Part shown: in pieces, positions 10,897 to 23,184 of the stretch
Layout: every line of letters begins with the position of its first letter
Position numbering within the stretch: position 1 is the first letter of the stretch
NCBI GenBank assembly: GCA_949128115.1
Contig: OX421965.1
Span: 57,716,012-57,780,011 of the forward strand
Source: Anaspis maculata
Lineage: Eukaryota; Arthropoda; Insecta; Coleoptera; Scraptiidae
Direction: 5' to 3'
Length of the DNA: 64,000 nt
The notes under the pieces: model-generated
Told to the model about the DNA's origin: nothing
Database searches by the model: none
The model's input: the letters and a program-made list of their open reading frames with translations, nothing else
Program-made: the position numbers and the translations under genes

Positions 10897-11599
10897 TAAG
10901 TCATCTCAAGAACTCAAGACGGAATCGCAAAAAAAAGTTGCTAATACTCGAAAAATTTGAGCAGTTGACTGTCAAATTCGAAAGATCAATAGTGCATGAA
11001 CGACTGAAATCTAACAATATCATCGCTTTTATTGTTGCGAATATTAGCACATGACATGAGTATCTACGAATACAATATTTAGGGATCCAAAAGCAAAAGC
11101 AAAATTTATGTGCTACGGAAGGCGAAAGGCCCATTATTGACGGTTTATTATGCGATATGTTTTGTATAGTTCCGCCTCGCATTTTTACCTGCTTCAAGCT
11201 TTAATCTCCGATAATCTGCTCTAAGCACTACTTATGGAAAGCCATTTTACATAGCCTTTAGTCAACTGGCATTTGCAAAATAACCGCACAACAAAAGTCA
11301 AATCCCCAGTCAACCGCCGGTTCGGCCAAAGGTTTCAAAATTTAGATTTCCAGATTTCACCGCAGAGTTCCCATAAGGCGCGAAAACTTTTCTTGAAGGA
11401 AGTTCTTGATTTCTGTTACTCTGTTGATGTTATGTTAGTGAGCTTTAAACGTGTGTCCAGTGCAAATTGAAATACGTCTGATTTGTATGAATTCACTTAA
11501 GACAGACATACGGTTTTCAGTGCACCAGCCTACATCTCTTGTTGGGGGATTAACATTATGAAGTTTGAAATCTATCGGGAGATCATTCAACCAGTATGT
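10897..11599. other. Intergenic, no gene seen
   Basis: AT-rich. Short frames at 10901-11197 (minus) and 11273-11470 (plus) lack protein character. Confidence 0.4.
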
Positions 11600-12900
11600 A
11601 CAGGGTGTTCACGTTAAGATTGACCCCCCCCCCCCCACTAGCTGGTTTATCCCTGAGACAATTTCAAAAAAACTGATTCTTGAAGGAGTTTTGTGAAATT
11701 TTTTGAATTTGCCCATAAAAAAATCTCTAAACCATTAATTTACAGGGTGTAGCGAAAAAAAAATTATGCAGTTGCAGTTGATGCCGTCTTTTATCCTGAT
11801 CACAACGATATATAGGACTTACGGGTTCATTTGACAAACAAACTGTCAAAATATTATTATTGTAACAGTTAAAAATATAGAAAAACCACAATCAAACAGG
11901 TTTTGTCAATTTTTTTCAACAACTTGTATTTTTTTTTGAAAAATGAACCCGTGTGTGGGCGCACAAGAACTACCAAACCAACTACACGACACTACAAACA
12001 CTCACACGACTATTCAAGCATGGTAGAAATAGTTTTCTTAAATTTACCAATTCGTCCAAATGGAGGCTTCTCAAGTATCACATATCATGTGGCACCAAAG
12101 AGAAGTTCCGCAGTCAACGGATTTCAAGCCAGAAGGTTCACTCACGACCATCATGTTGGAAACAAATCCAATTGCTAATTAAACCTAATTTTTTTATTTA
12201 TCGTGTAAATGTAATCATCAAATTAATTCTTCATTTAGCCGAAGCTTCGTGCCCTCTCGTTGTGTCACTATCAACAAATGTCAAAAGCTTTATCTAACGG
12301 AACTTATACAATATCTATCCGATGGATTGGAACCAAATTTGGCAGGAAGCAACACAACAAAAGAGTCAAATTAAGTCTGCAGTTGCAGTTTTAGTTGTTT
12401 TACACCATTGTCCAGTCAGGCGTTATGAATTTTCAAAGTTTCTCCTAGCCGTTGCCAACCAAGAGGGCCTCTCACCCTGGCTTTGGCCAGAACGAGTAGC
12501 TTTTGATGCACAACTCCACTCAAAATGAAAGTTGGAGAAAAGAATAAATTAATTTTTGGAGGAAAAACTTTTCAAATTAATTGACGATTTTCACAATAAG
12601 ATGATTTGGAAGGAGATTTGAGGTTTTACCGGAAAATTCAAATTTTTTTTGACAAAATTTGCAATTTCCTGCGAATTATTTCAAATCTTTCTCTCTATTT
12701 CAACTTCCTACCCGAAGGGACGTTTCGAACAAAAATTTCCATAGGTTCCTGGTTACTAGTCGGGAATGTTTTCAAGTGACACAAGCGATTTTTTGACAAG
12801 GCCAGGCCACAGCCTCTCAGAATTTAGAATTCATTCGATCAGATTTTGTTTTGTTAACAAGTTTCTCAACAATTTCAACTGACCAGAACTCAGTCAATGT
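11600..12900. other. Probable old repeat sequence, family not identified
   Basis: It begins with 'acagggtgttcacg' (about 11600), the terminus style of several palindromic elements here, followed by a poly-C run (11626-11638) and a second 'acagggtgtag' near 11743. I could not find a matching inverted end, and the frames at 11903-12297 and 12322-12528 show no motif. I call it likely transposon-derived on style alone. Confidence 0.3.
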
Positions 12901-15400
12901 CCCTGCTACGGTTGGCTGGAAACGAGCGCGAATTCTCCGCCGGCAATTTCTTACAAGGCAAAATAAAAACTTCTGATGTTGCCCTATTACAGCACTGGAA
13001 CTAAGACGATAAATCTGATGTTCATCTACTGGCTGTTAAAGCTAACCACCCTTTTAAAATGCAGATATGTTCGCGGATTTATGACGCATTCTTGCGACGT
13101 GACAAGCAAATGAGCTTAAAATGGATCTAATTACTATTTGATGGCCGAGCGCGCGTTGATGAAATCCAATCCACATCGGCAGTACGGCAGTAATTATCCA
13201 CGCGCAGGTTGTTGCATTTTCTTATGGAATAATTTCCTGGAAACGTTCCGAAGAAGTTTGAGCAAGCAGCACTCCAGCATCAGCACAGTCTATTGTTGTA
13301 TGAGTATTGTGGCAATTGTATTAAAGACGCTTGTGGCTTGAATGCCCGCGTCCCACAAGGTGATGTAAGCAGCTTTCAAATTTCCTCCTAACATGCCGTC
13401 GAAATTAATTTGAACCCATTACCGCCAAGAGCAGCAAACTTGCATCATACACCAAAGTGATCCCGCACCTAAATCAATTTGCTGGAACTAGGAAGCCAAA
13501 GTCACAACACACTTGCGGCGCTTACACACACATCACGCCCTCAAAGTCCTTACCAGATAGATGAAGTCAATATCGGTTTTAATGGTGACGATATGGCGCG
13601 TCGATTGACGTCTTTTCACGTCCCATTATGCCCAAGAGGACGCTCGAATCTTTATAGCATCTATGTCGCGCCTTTGTGGTACGGGGGGCGCTTTCGTCCT
13701 CTCGGAAAAACTCGAAAACTTATTCCCCGTAGTGTGAAGCTCCTCCGCGTGAGCGGAGCTTCAAAGCCAACCACCATTGCCACCCGGGATCGATCAAGTG
13801 CACGTCACAAACACAAAACGAACATTAATAATGAACATCGCCAGGGGTGGGTCGGATAATAGGACCAATTAAATTCCGCTTGCATAATGCACACACAGTT
13901 TTAATTAGTAATGAACTGGGTCAGCCGCCGGCATTATGACCCGAGATGACGACTGGCGATGATGGTAAGCATCATCAGTGGCGTATCTTCTCAAAGTCCT
14001 TCAGATAAAGACGATACCTTCGACCTACTGCGTACAATTGAAGTGCTAATTTGCTCAGAAACGGAAGACCATATAGCGCGTGGTACACCACTCCAACCGA
14101 GATGAAACTCGACTGCAAAAAAACAGGGCCGGATCAGAATTTGGATGAGTGACTGAGTAGGCGGACCTTGTCGAATTCCAAACTGATAAATTGCCCTCGG
14201 AGGCAACGTCGGCTGTCACGCCAGTTGAAAGCACGTCAAAACTGTCACTTTACTGTGTTGTGCAACCCAGTGTCACTGCAAGTCAATTTTTTGATCCTGT
14301 GAAACCTTGGGACCCCGCAGACTCTTTATTAGGCCCTATGTCGATGACCAGCGTCGTCGCAGAGCTTCCTTTTAATCATTCACATAGCTTCCACCAAATA
14401 ACACAAATGCAATCAATGCATTGCCGGTAGCGTGGTCTTTTAGCTAGCTGCTCACCTTTTTGAATTAGATCTACTAGAAGCCTGCTAAATACGCTAACCA
14501 TAACATCAAATAAGACAAATGCAAACCCCTTTTCACATTATTTCTACTTACTTGTCAAATATCCAGGCTACTAAATGTCTCAGTATGAATTCCTCTCAAA
14601 AAATTCCTGCACGATTAGGTATCGAGCTCTACGAAGGTGGCGTTTTTAAATGTAAATCGCTAATAGAGCAATGGTAGCGAAACGTGGACGGTGGGATAAG
14701 CGAATTACAAAATTATAAGCGTTTGGTGTTGCAGACGCATAGTGAAGATACCGTGAATAAATCAAGTTGCCAATCATGAAGTATTTATAAAGAAAATGCC
14801 CAACCCGTCAGCAGCTTGATAACATTATGATGATAGAGTTCTCGAGAATTGCTTGGCGAATTTTTTGCGACGTTCTGCTGGGCATCGCAAAGTTCACTGA
14901 ACAGATAGGACTTCATGAAGCCCTATCTCTAAACGTCTATTCGTATTATTTTACCCGGATAACTTCAGTCCTTCAAACAGCCGAGCAACGGAATTATTCG
15001 GAAACATCCGCTTCCAGATGCCAAGCAGAATGGGAAATAATCTTTAGAATTGCAGAACGTCGAACTCGACGCCCACGCCACTGTCATGTTGACATCTTAT
15101 TGCGACTGGTTGGTATCACTACAATTAGAACAACAATAGCGCGGCTTGCTAGATGGCAAAAAATTACAGGGTACCGGGTGGACCACTAAAAACTTAATTA
15201 TAACCTTCAAGTCAGGAAATACTGCAACAGTTTTCATGTTAAAAATTTCTCACGGGTTATTAAACCACAAGCGCGAGATTTAAACGCAGATAGAAATTTT
15301 CGAAGAAAATGTTATTTAGAGATAAAAAAAATGGCAAAAACCACAAAAATGTTTCCGTTTCACAACTTGTCCTGCCAGTTTCACTTTCGTGTCAATTTTT
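12901..15400. other. Single-copy DNA, no gene seen
   Basis: Moderately GC-rich stretches with several 60-126-codon frames on both strands, none with motifs, consistent frame or splice partners. Candidate homeodomain sites such as TTTTAATTAGTAATG (about 13900) fit intronic or regulatory DNA. Confidence 0.35.

Positions 15401-15452
<52 letters not shown>
15401..15452. repeat. (ACA)n microsatellite
   Basis: About 17 uninterrupted ACA/CAA triplets, with shorter runs after it near 15465-15478. Confidence 0.95.
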
Positions 15453-16495
15453 ACACAATTTTTATAACAACAACAACACAACACGTACTTAATGCCTACC
15501 TAACGGAAAATTTTAATTGATTTAATCTGTCTCACAAGTTGTTGTGTGCAGTGTGTGTATATACGAAAAGTTAGTTCATTTCGCAATATAACGCTCAATC
15601 TTCGAAAGCCACCTCCTTCAGCTGGCAGCCAGCGAACAAAGTTTGAGGATGATCGTGTACGGTGTCTTATATCTATACAGTGCATGAGGTAAGACTTTAC
15701 CGCGAGTACTTCAGTTAATTTTGATGAAAGTTAGAAAGTTGCTTAATAATAGACAATGAGATAATTAAGCACTTGTGTACACTGTGTACCAAAATAAAAT
15801 TTAATAATAACGCATCAGGTGCGCGCGATATAGTTTCGTAACAGTCCTTTATGTTTTATTTCTCGAAAACTTCCAAACTACTTCCACACTTCGCATCGCA
15901 TCAAGCTCAAAGAGACGAACACAACAAACGGTTGATGACGTTTATTACGGTAAGTTGGCGCGGACAACTTTACCGCTAGAAATCTAATAACAAAACCGAA
16001 TCGAACCACTTCAAATCCACGGGATGAGAACAGAGTATTTTGGTAATTTGACTTTTTTCCAGGGAGAAGAGAAACAGATTATAACGCATAGCCCAGTTTT
16101 ATGTCGTTTGAGCCAGTGTGCTGTGTGATGGGTGTTTCAATTCAAGATCGCAGCGCCATTAGCGGCTACATTTCAAAATAACGTTGTCAGAGAGATCCGG
16201 TTGACAAATAGATGGGCTATGGTAACATCAACAAGACTAAAACCAGGAGGCAGGAGACGAAAGTAGGGTTGTGGGAGTAGGCCAAAATGATTTGACAACA
16301 CGATTGACGCTCAAACCCATTACTGCCATATTATGATTTGTGTCATTGTGACAAAAGGCGACATGCCGTTATGCAATCTAACCTCGAGATCTACGGCATC
16401 AGGCAATGCAGCTAGCTGTCAGGAGAGCTTTTGCAGCAAAATCTTGAGCCCTTCAAGTCCGCCGTTCCGTCTGGCTTGTAGTTGAACTCCGAAGG
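15453..16495. other. Intergenic, no gene seen
   Basis: AT-rich, no repeat partner, no recognisable exon. Confidence 0.4.
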
Positions 16496-16802
16496 AATGT
16501 AGAATGAAGCTTCGGCTTCGGAAGTCAGCGGCAGCAATAAAGAAAACGGAGTGAAAATGCTCACCGCCCAGGGGCATAGTGAGGATAAGAAAATTCCCTT
16601 GGTTGGACATTAATTTATGGAGTTGGAATGCATGCAACGAGACAAGCGAGACACGACTCATGAGTGCACTGCGTCGAGATCTCAACTTATCCATTTCATA
16701 TATGTACTCCTCGATATACTCAATGTCATACAGTGGGCATTTTCATTCTGTTTTCTTTTGTGCTGCCCATGACTTCCTTCGGATTTAAATTTCAACTTCG
16801 AC
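16496..16802. repeat. Inverted repeat, ~70-bp arms
   Basis: The segment at about 16496-16566 ('cggaagtcagcggcagcaat' to 'aaaatgctcac') is repeated in inverted form at about 16732-16800 ('gtgggcattttcattctgtt' to 'acttccttcgg'), separated by about 165 bp. It is probably a degraded MITE or the core of a foldback element; outer ends were not resolved. Confidence 0.5.
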
Positions 16803-17957
16803 GATTACTTCCTTCGCCTATTTTGGATTCATTAACTAGAACATTTTGCTCGACATTTTGACTTAGCGTTTGATTATACATTTCTTTTTGAGAAAAGCAC
16901 ATTCCAAAGTTGATGAATATGTCTTTTGGAAAAAAAAAGAATTTATTCTACTATCCCGATTTTTTAGTCGCATCACAAACCCCTAGATGAGGATAATTTG
17001 TGTGATCAGCAGCTCCATTTATTAAGAACAAAATTACAATATCAACTTTACGAGCTCTATAAGTAAGTTTAGTTTCAGTTCAACGGGGTGATGTTTAAGC
17101 AAACGGAAAGTTCATTCACATTATTCCCGTACCGTTGCGTGAATAACGACAAACTAACGTGATGAATATAAAAAAATCTATTTTTGTGATATACGGCAAT
17201 TATCCATAAATTAGCCTAAACAGGAACACAAATGTCATGAATTGACGTACAGAATACGATATGTACCTACTACTTGTTATAAATTAAATATCAATATTTA
17301 CTGACGAATGTACCGTATCTATGTCAATATTTACCCGACACCCGTGAAACACCTTTAATAGGCAACGCCTTGAAGAAACTGATCTAAAGTGCATTTTTAG
17401 CGGAATGCACAAACGCAAACAAGCGTAATGCGCCAATTAAATCGATGGTTGATGAACTAACAGGGTATGGTATCGACAGCGAGATCGACAGTCGGGTATT
17501 GTGAGCAATAAAGGAAATTGTGGTAATACCTTTAATGACTGAGCAAATTGAAAGCTATAATCATCGAAAGTTTCTATTGTGCTCGTGCGCTTGGGACATC
17601 ACCATTATTTCTAATGATATCTGAATTTCGCTTTTTGTCAAAAACATATTCATAACACTCATAACAGAATTTCAACTGACACAAACCTCGATCAGTGCCA
17701 GTTTCTTTCTCCTTTTTTCCACATTCATCATTACGCTTCCTGTTTTCTTATTCCTGTAAGATCAAATCGACGATCATTGATCACAATGTCAACAACAACA
17801 AGTGAAGTGGCCTACCGAAAATTTAATTTAAATTCAAAGTGCCCTAGCTCCCGAAAGAGTAGGTTGGTTTATTTCAAAACTTTTTTCTTCCACTTCTTTC
17901 TTGTTTTTTGATCGCTGTTACACTAGTACAAAAATGTGAACTTCGATTGAGAAAAAA
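16803..17957. other. Intergenic, no gene seen
   Basis: AT-rich, without recognised genes or repeats. Confidence 0.4.
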
Positions 17958-19475
17958 ACAAGTGAGTATGCCTTCACGTGCGTGAGTCTCAGTAGCGCAT
18001 TTTCTCAAAGAGGCATATTATGAACGTAAAGAAATTTGGTTGAAGGAGAAACACCATTCCTTGTCCACTTTCTTCAATCGAAACTCATTGTGATATTTTG
18101 TTATCAGAATGGGGTACTTGCCAATATAAAATAGATTTGAATAAAAATTCTTTCACTCATCAATATTTTTTTGTTTGAGGGCGGGAGCTGGGAGCGGCGA
18201 CTCATCAACAGTAATCTATTCTTTCCCATTTTTAGTCGGCTATCCATATAGCGAAAGAATTAGATCGCTATGTCTTCGGGTTTATGTTTTCCAATTATCT
18301 CTTACTTTGAGGGCAGCGTATGGGGGTGGCAGCATTCGGCAAAGTAACTGTTGCACAGTTTGAGTTAGGAGTTTGTAAATGTTTGAGGAAATATGACAAT
18401 CAGTGAAAATTGTGAAAGTTTCATTTTTTTGTTGGGGGGCGGCAGCTGGAGGCGGCGGCTAATTAAAAGTGGCCTATCTTTTTTCAATTTTAGTCAGCTA
18501 TCAATATAGTGAAAGAATTAGATCGCTATGTCTTCAGGTTCATGTTTTACATTTATCTCTCACTTTGGGGGCGGCGTGTGGGAGCGGCAGAGTTTGGCAA
18601 AGAAATTCTTACACAGTTTGAGTCAAGAGTTCCTAAATGTTCGAGGTAACATTATCAGCTGAATCAGTGAAAATTGTTAAAAGTTGCACTTTTTTCTTTT
18701 GGGGGCGGAAGCTGGAGGCGGCGCCATATCAAGAGTAGCCTATCCTTTTCCATTTTTAGTCAGCTATTCATATAGCGAAAAACTTAGATCGCTATGTCTT
18801 CGGGTTCATGTTTTTCATTTATCTCTTACTTTGGGGGCGGCGTGTGGGAGCGGCAGCGTTCGGCTGAGCAAATGTTGCACAATTTGAGTTGGCAGTTCCT
18901 AAGTGTTTAAGGGAACATCTCAATCAGTAACATTTATGAAAGTTGCACTTTTTATCGTTTGGGGCGGAATCTGGGGGCGGCGACTAACGAAAAGTAGCCT
19001 ATCCTTTCCCATTTTTAGTCAGTTATTTATATACCGAAAGAATCAGATCGCTATGTCTTCGGGTTTATGTTTTTCATTTTAAAGTGATTGGGGGCGGTTT
19101 TTAGCAGTTTTTTCATGTCGGCGGCGCATATTGAAGACGGAATGTTTCTTGGCTTACGTTTATAAGTGGCAACTATGTATTATTCAAAAAATGAGAGCAC
19201 CAGAGCATCAGGTCTGGTAGAAAGTGCAATATTATGTTATTTCAAGTTTATCGGGGGCGGTTTTCTCTATGTTGGCGGCGCAATATGGACATCCAATATA
19301 GCCTAGCCCTCCTTTGGGAGTGGCAGCTATGTAACAGTGAAAAAATTAGAAAGCTAGGTCGTCTAGTTTGGGAGGAGTTCGAGGAACGGACGAACGGACG
19401 GACGGACGGACGGACGGACAAAGCGGTTGCAATAGCGATTTTCATCGAGATGGAAAATGCGCTAAAAATGGATAA
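17958..19475 (-). mobile_element. Helentron-like (HINE/DINE-1-type) element, copy 2, minus strand
   Basis: Read on the minus strand it starts near 19475 with the 12-bp subterminal repeat TAGCGCATTTTC (19464-19453). It continues into a (GTCC)n run (the ACGG/GGAC run at about 19388-19420) and four ~260-bp minisatellite units. It ends with an exact inverted copy of the subterminal repeat (plus 17993-18004), a short hairpin (CTCACGcacGTGAAGG type, about 17971-17986) and the shared end (plus ACAAGTGAGTATGCC, 17959-17973). The ends match those of 9853-10896 and 49893-51900. A stray end of another family, 'gaatggggtacttgcc' at about 18109-18124, lies inside. No gene is present. Confidence 0.7.
18172..19080. 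repeat. ~260-bp minisatellite, four units
   Basis: G-rich unit starts ('gggggcgg.agctggaggcgg') fall near 18179, 18437, 18702 and 18961, giving a 258-265-bp period. Each unit also carries 'attagatcgctatgtcttc' and 'gtgggagcggcag'. The array is the core of the surrounding Helentron-like element. Short open frames here are repeat translations. Confidence 0.85.
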
Positions 19476-21169
19476 ATAGCTTAATTAGATCGAAAGATAT
19501 GATGACGAAACAGTTAGCATATTTGCACGTCGTTATCTAAGAGGAGTTTCGCAACCCGTGCATTCTTTATTAAATGTTGAAGATTGTTTATATGACCGAT
19601 CGTCTTCGAAATGTCGTCGGTATCGAGCCGAAATAGATGAGATTCGATTAACGAAAGAACAAGCTCGATTATGTTAAACCGTTTGGAAAATATAGAAAAT
19701 TTAGGAAAATGTTGCTACATTATAAGAAACGAGGAAAAAAGATCACGCAAAAAAAACGCCCACAAATAGCCTCCGCCACTACGTCTGCCAAGACTTAAAA
19801 GTTTATGAAGTATGTTCCATTAGAAAATAAAACATGATCGCAATTTCCAGTTTTTCAGTGTAAACAGCTCTATGCTGATTGCAAAACCTACCAAAAGCAC
19901 TAATGAATTCTCGGAGAGTAAAACCTCATAAAAATCTCATCACGCTGTGGAATTAAATTACGAAAAAAATTATGCGCTGGTTGCACACACATTTTGCTAT
20001 TAGTTTTGAAAGAGCTTTCATTCCGCGAGCAACAGCATGCGAACCTGACGGACGTCATAATAGGAAAACGCCTCACATGCCTGCACTTGATGTTCCAGGG
20101 CGAATTTTTCAATTCAGTGCCCGGGGGAGAGTGCGTTTAACAACCCCTTTTGTGAAAGAGAACTGTGGACGTCGCCGCATTCTATACAAATAAACTATAA
20201 TATACACACCCATTAAATGCAGCGTAAAATCATCGGGCGGGCGCCATTCGTTCGCTGTTGTATTATTTTTGCGATAAAATTCTGCGCTTTTATTCGATAA
20301 AAATCCTGCAAATTGTTCGAGCCAGACCAAAAGGGTGTGTACGTACGGCATGGTCTGGAATTAGCGGACGCCCTTTATTAAATTCCTCAAATGCCCCCGA
20401 AATGCGGGGGCCATTAAGCACAGATGCGGTTCCTGGCGATTGTTTAGTTTCCAATTAGGGGGTGTTCGGGCCCTGCTTAATCCGTAGCGCCCTCCCTTTC
20501 TCATCTTCTGCAGTGATTTTTCTTTTGTATGACACAGTTGGCAAATTTAGATGTTTTCAGCTGCTATATACTGTGCGCACGAAGAGAAAGGTACGTGCAG
20601 AGAGGAAAAGCTCGGAGAAAAGCTTCTGTATAATGCAGCAGAATAACATACTGTGATGTCGCAACGGGATGTAGTCCGGATGGATTGGGCGCCTGGTTCG
20701 TTATCCACCCCGATCCTGAATAATTAAAGCGCCATCGGAGAGCAGGGTCGAAACTCACTGGACACGTGGTTTATGAGTGTATAAAGAGAGGTACTGGGGC
20801 GATATTTCGCCCCAGAAAGGGTGCAATCATGACGTGAGCGCCAGCAACCTTTATTAAAGGGTAGGTGTGATGGATTGTGCGCTTAAGAGTGGGTGCAGGT
20901 GGAGGAATTTCGTTTCGACAAAAGAGAGTGTCACGAGGGGTGTCGCTATAAAAAAGTCGTGCTCTGAAGCAAAATTGAATATTTCATGTAGAAACTCATC
21001 TGGATTATTAATACTGATAAAAAGACGTACAAAGATTCAATTAAAATTGTCGGGAGATGGAATGAAACCTACCATGTCGGGAGGCCTGTAGACCTTCCTA
21101 GCCAGAAAGCAGTGAATCAGATAGATCACGTGTTTACACAAATCACATTTACACATGAAAGAAGTACAG
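19476..21169. other. Single-copy DNA, no gene seen
   Basis: It includes a GC-richer part (about 20100-20900) with overlapping short frames on both strands and no motif. A perfect 9-bp hairpin CTGGGGCGA/TCGCCCCAG with loop TATT lies at 20794-20815; its function is unknown. Confidence 0.35.
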
Positions 21170-21172
21170 TAA

Positions 21173-21337
21173 GGGTGGGTTTAGTCAGCTTATTTAACCG
21201 CAAGTTTTAAATTTAGTCGCAAGCGCAGCGACGCCCATTGGCTCTTATGAACCAGCCTCCTCTGAACAGCCAATAAGCGATGCAGCGCTTACGACTAAAA
21301 CTAAAACCGCGGCTAAATAAGCTGACTGAACCCACCC
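21173..21337. mobile_element. 165-bp PIF/Harbinger-like MITE
   Basis: Inverted ends of about 55 bp begin GGGTGGGTTTAGTCAGC (21173) and end GCTGACTGAACCCACCC (21337). The element is flanked directly by TAA on both sides (21170-21172, 21338-21340). A 3-bp TAA duplication is the hallmark of PIF/Harbinger insertions. The centre holds 'gcgcagcgacgcccattggctc'-type sequence with no gene. Confidence 0.8.
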
Positions 21338-21340
21338 TAA

Positions 21341-22198
21341 GTAGTGAAGTGTCAAAAGAAGGAATGAGAACAAACTCGGTGAAACAAAGATGCAGCAGAA
21401 GTGGCGAAAAGCAATAGAAAAGCAAATATCCAATGTTGCAGACCTCACCACCAAAGATGAAGCAAGATGAAGCCATTTACACTAGCATTTACATCATGAA
21501 GCACCGAATAAAAACACAACTGTTGTGTTGGCGAAACCAAAAACATAGGTACACGGCAAAAACTGCGACTGGTTCGATTCGACGATGAATGTGAAGCAAA
21601 GATCGAAGGGAAGAATCGAACTAGACTTGTTGGAAGGGTACAAAGAACGAAGGATGAAAACTAGAGAGAACGGTAGAGACAACGAAGTGAATCAAACTCG
21701 GAATCAAATTAACTGCTTAGAAGTCAGAAGGAGATGATTCGCATGGAAAGATTATAGGAACCAGGTACGAAAAGATAAATTGGAAAATCCTTCAGGTATA
21801 CAAGAGATATGAAAAGTTTTGCCATAAGCTGTGAGATCTTCGAGCTAGAACTTTTTTGCCAGGGTACTTCCAAGCTGTTATTTTGAAGGACCAAAATATT
21901 TCTGTCTATTTCTATCTTCGTTCCATAGTACTGCAAAGATGTTCAATTGGGTCAAGGTCAGGACTGTTGGCCGGCCACCCCATAACTTCAAGATTTTGTT
22001 CTTCGAAAAAATTATGAAAATATTCTGGCAGTGTCAGGCCTTACATTATCTTGCTGCAGGATAAAATTGGGGCCGATCTGATTTGCAAATGGGATGGCAA
22101 TTATTGGTTCGAGGATCTCGTCAATGTAGTTTAGCACGAAACAACTTGAAGCCTTCAGTTTCAATTTCTGCTAGGAACTAATGGCCTAAGTACTCAGG
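21341..22198. other. Intergenic, no gene seen
   Basis: AT-rich, without a recognised gene or repeat. Confidence 0.4.
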
Positions 22199-23184
22199 CA
22201 GGGTGTTGGGTACTGGTTATTACAAACTTTGAGGGATGATGCCCCATCAAAAATAAGGCAGAATGGAAATAAAACTCATAGTCTTACCTAAAATGCTTCC
22301 TTGAAAAAATACAGGGTGTTGACATTTTTAAATCGGTTTTTCAAAGTAACTTTTGAACCTTTGAACCGATTTTAATCAAATTCGAACCAAAAGTTCACTC
22401 AAATAAGACTTCATCGAATAATAATACCCGGATTCATAACATTTTTTCAGGGCGGTAGATATTAGGGGGAGTGTTCCTTCCTTCCCCCCTATTTTCACCT
22501 TCTCTTATTATTTTTCGAAAGTGTTGATGTTTTCGGATTTTGCATTCAATTTAGAAGAAAAAGTTACTCTTACAAAATTTTAGTTAGAGGTTTCGTTTTT
22601 GAAATATTAGGGTCTGGATCTTTGAAAACACGTCAAAACGCAAAACTCATGATTTCAAAATTCAAAATTTTTATGTACATCTGAATTTAATGAAAATTTT
22701 ATATTAAATGAAACTGGTCCATTTTTTAACTGCAGTCCAAAATGGAATCCAGATAAGGTAAACATTTAAAAACATGAATTTCACAGGATATTTACTGAGT
22801 TATCAACATGCTTTCAATATTTCAAACCTAAATACATATCTCAAGAACGAAGTCTCTAATCACAATTTTGCAAGGGTAACTTTTTCTTCCTTATTGAATG
22901 AAGAACCTGAAAATATTGACAATTTAACAAAACATGATTAGGGGAGATGAAAATAGGGGAGAAAAAAGGGGCATCCTACATTGTTTATACCACCCCGAAA
23001 ATTTTTAATGAATTGCGGTATTACTGTTCAAAAGTTACGGTGAAAAAACGATTTAAAAAAGTCAACTTCATGACCCTGTATCATTTCAAGCAAGTGTTTT
23101 GGGACCATGAGTGTTATTTTTTTTCTGTCTTTTTTATGGGAAATCATCCCTCAAAGTTTGTAATAACCAGTACCTAACACCCTG
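22199..23184. mobile_element. 986-bp near-full-length palindromic transposon, family 1 copy A
   Basis: It begins CAGGGTGTTGGGTACTGG and ends with the inverse, CCAGTACCTAACACCCTG. The two halves (about 22199-22620 and 22770-23184) are inverted copies over some 420 bp each, leaving only a short spacer. TA follows the right end. The same family occurs at 30094-31106 (shared 'ggttattacaaactttgagggatgat' region and ends). No transposase gene is visible. The 76-codon plus-strand frame at 22947-23177 is arm sequence. Confidence 0.8.

Noticed and set aside
20794..20815. Perfect 9-bp hairpin as a transcription terminator
   Set aside because: Bacterial-type terminators are not expected here, and no gene ends nearby.
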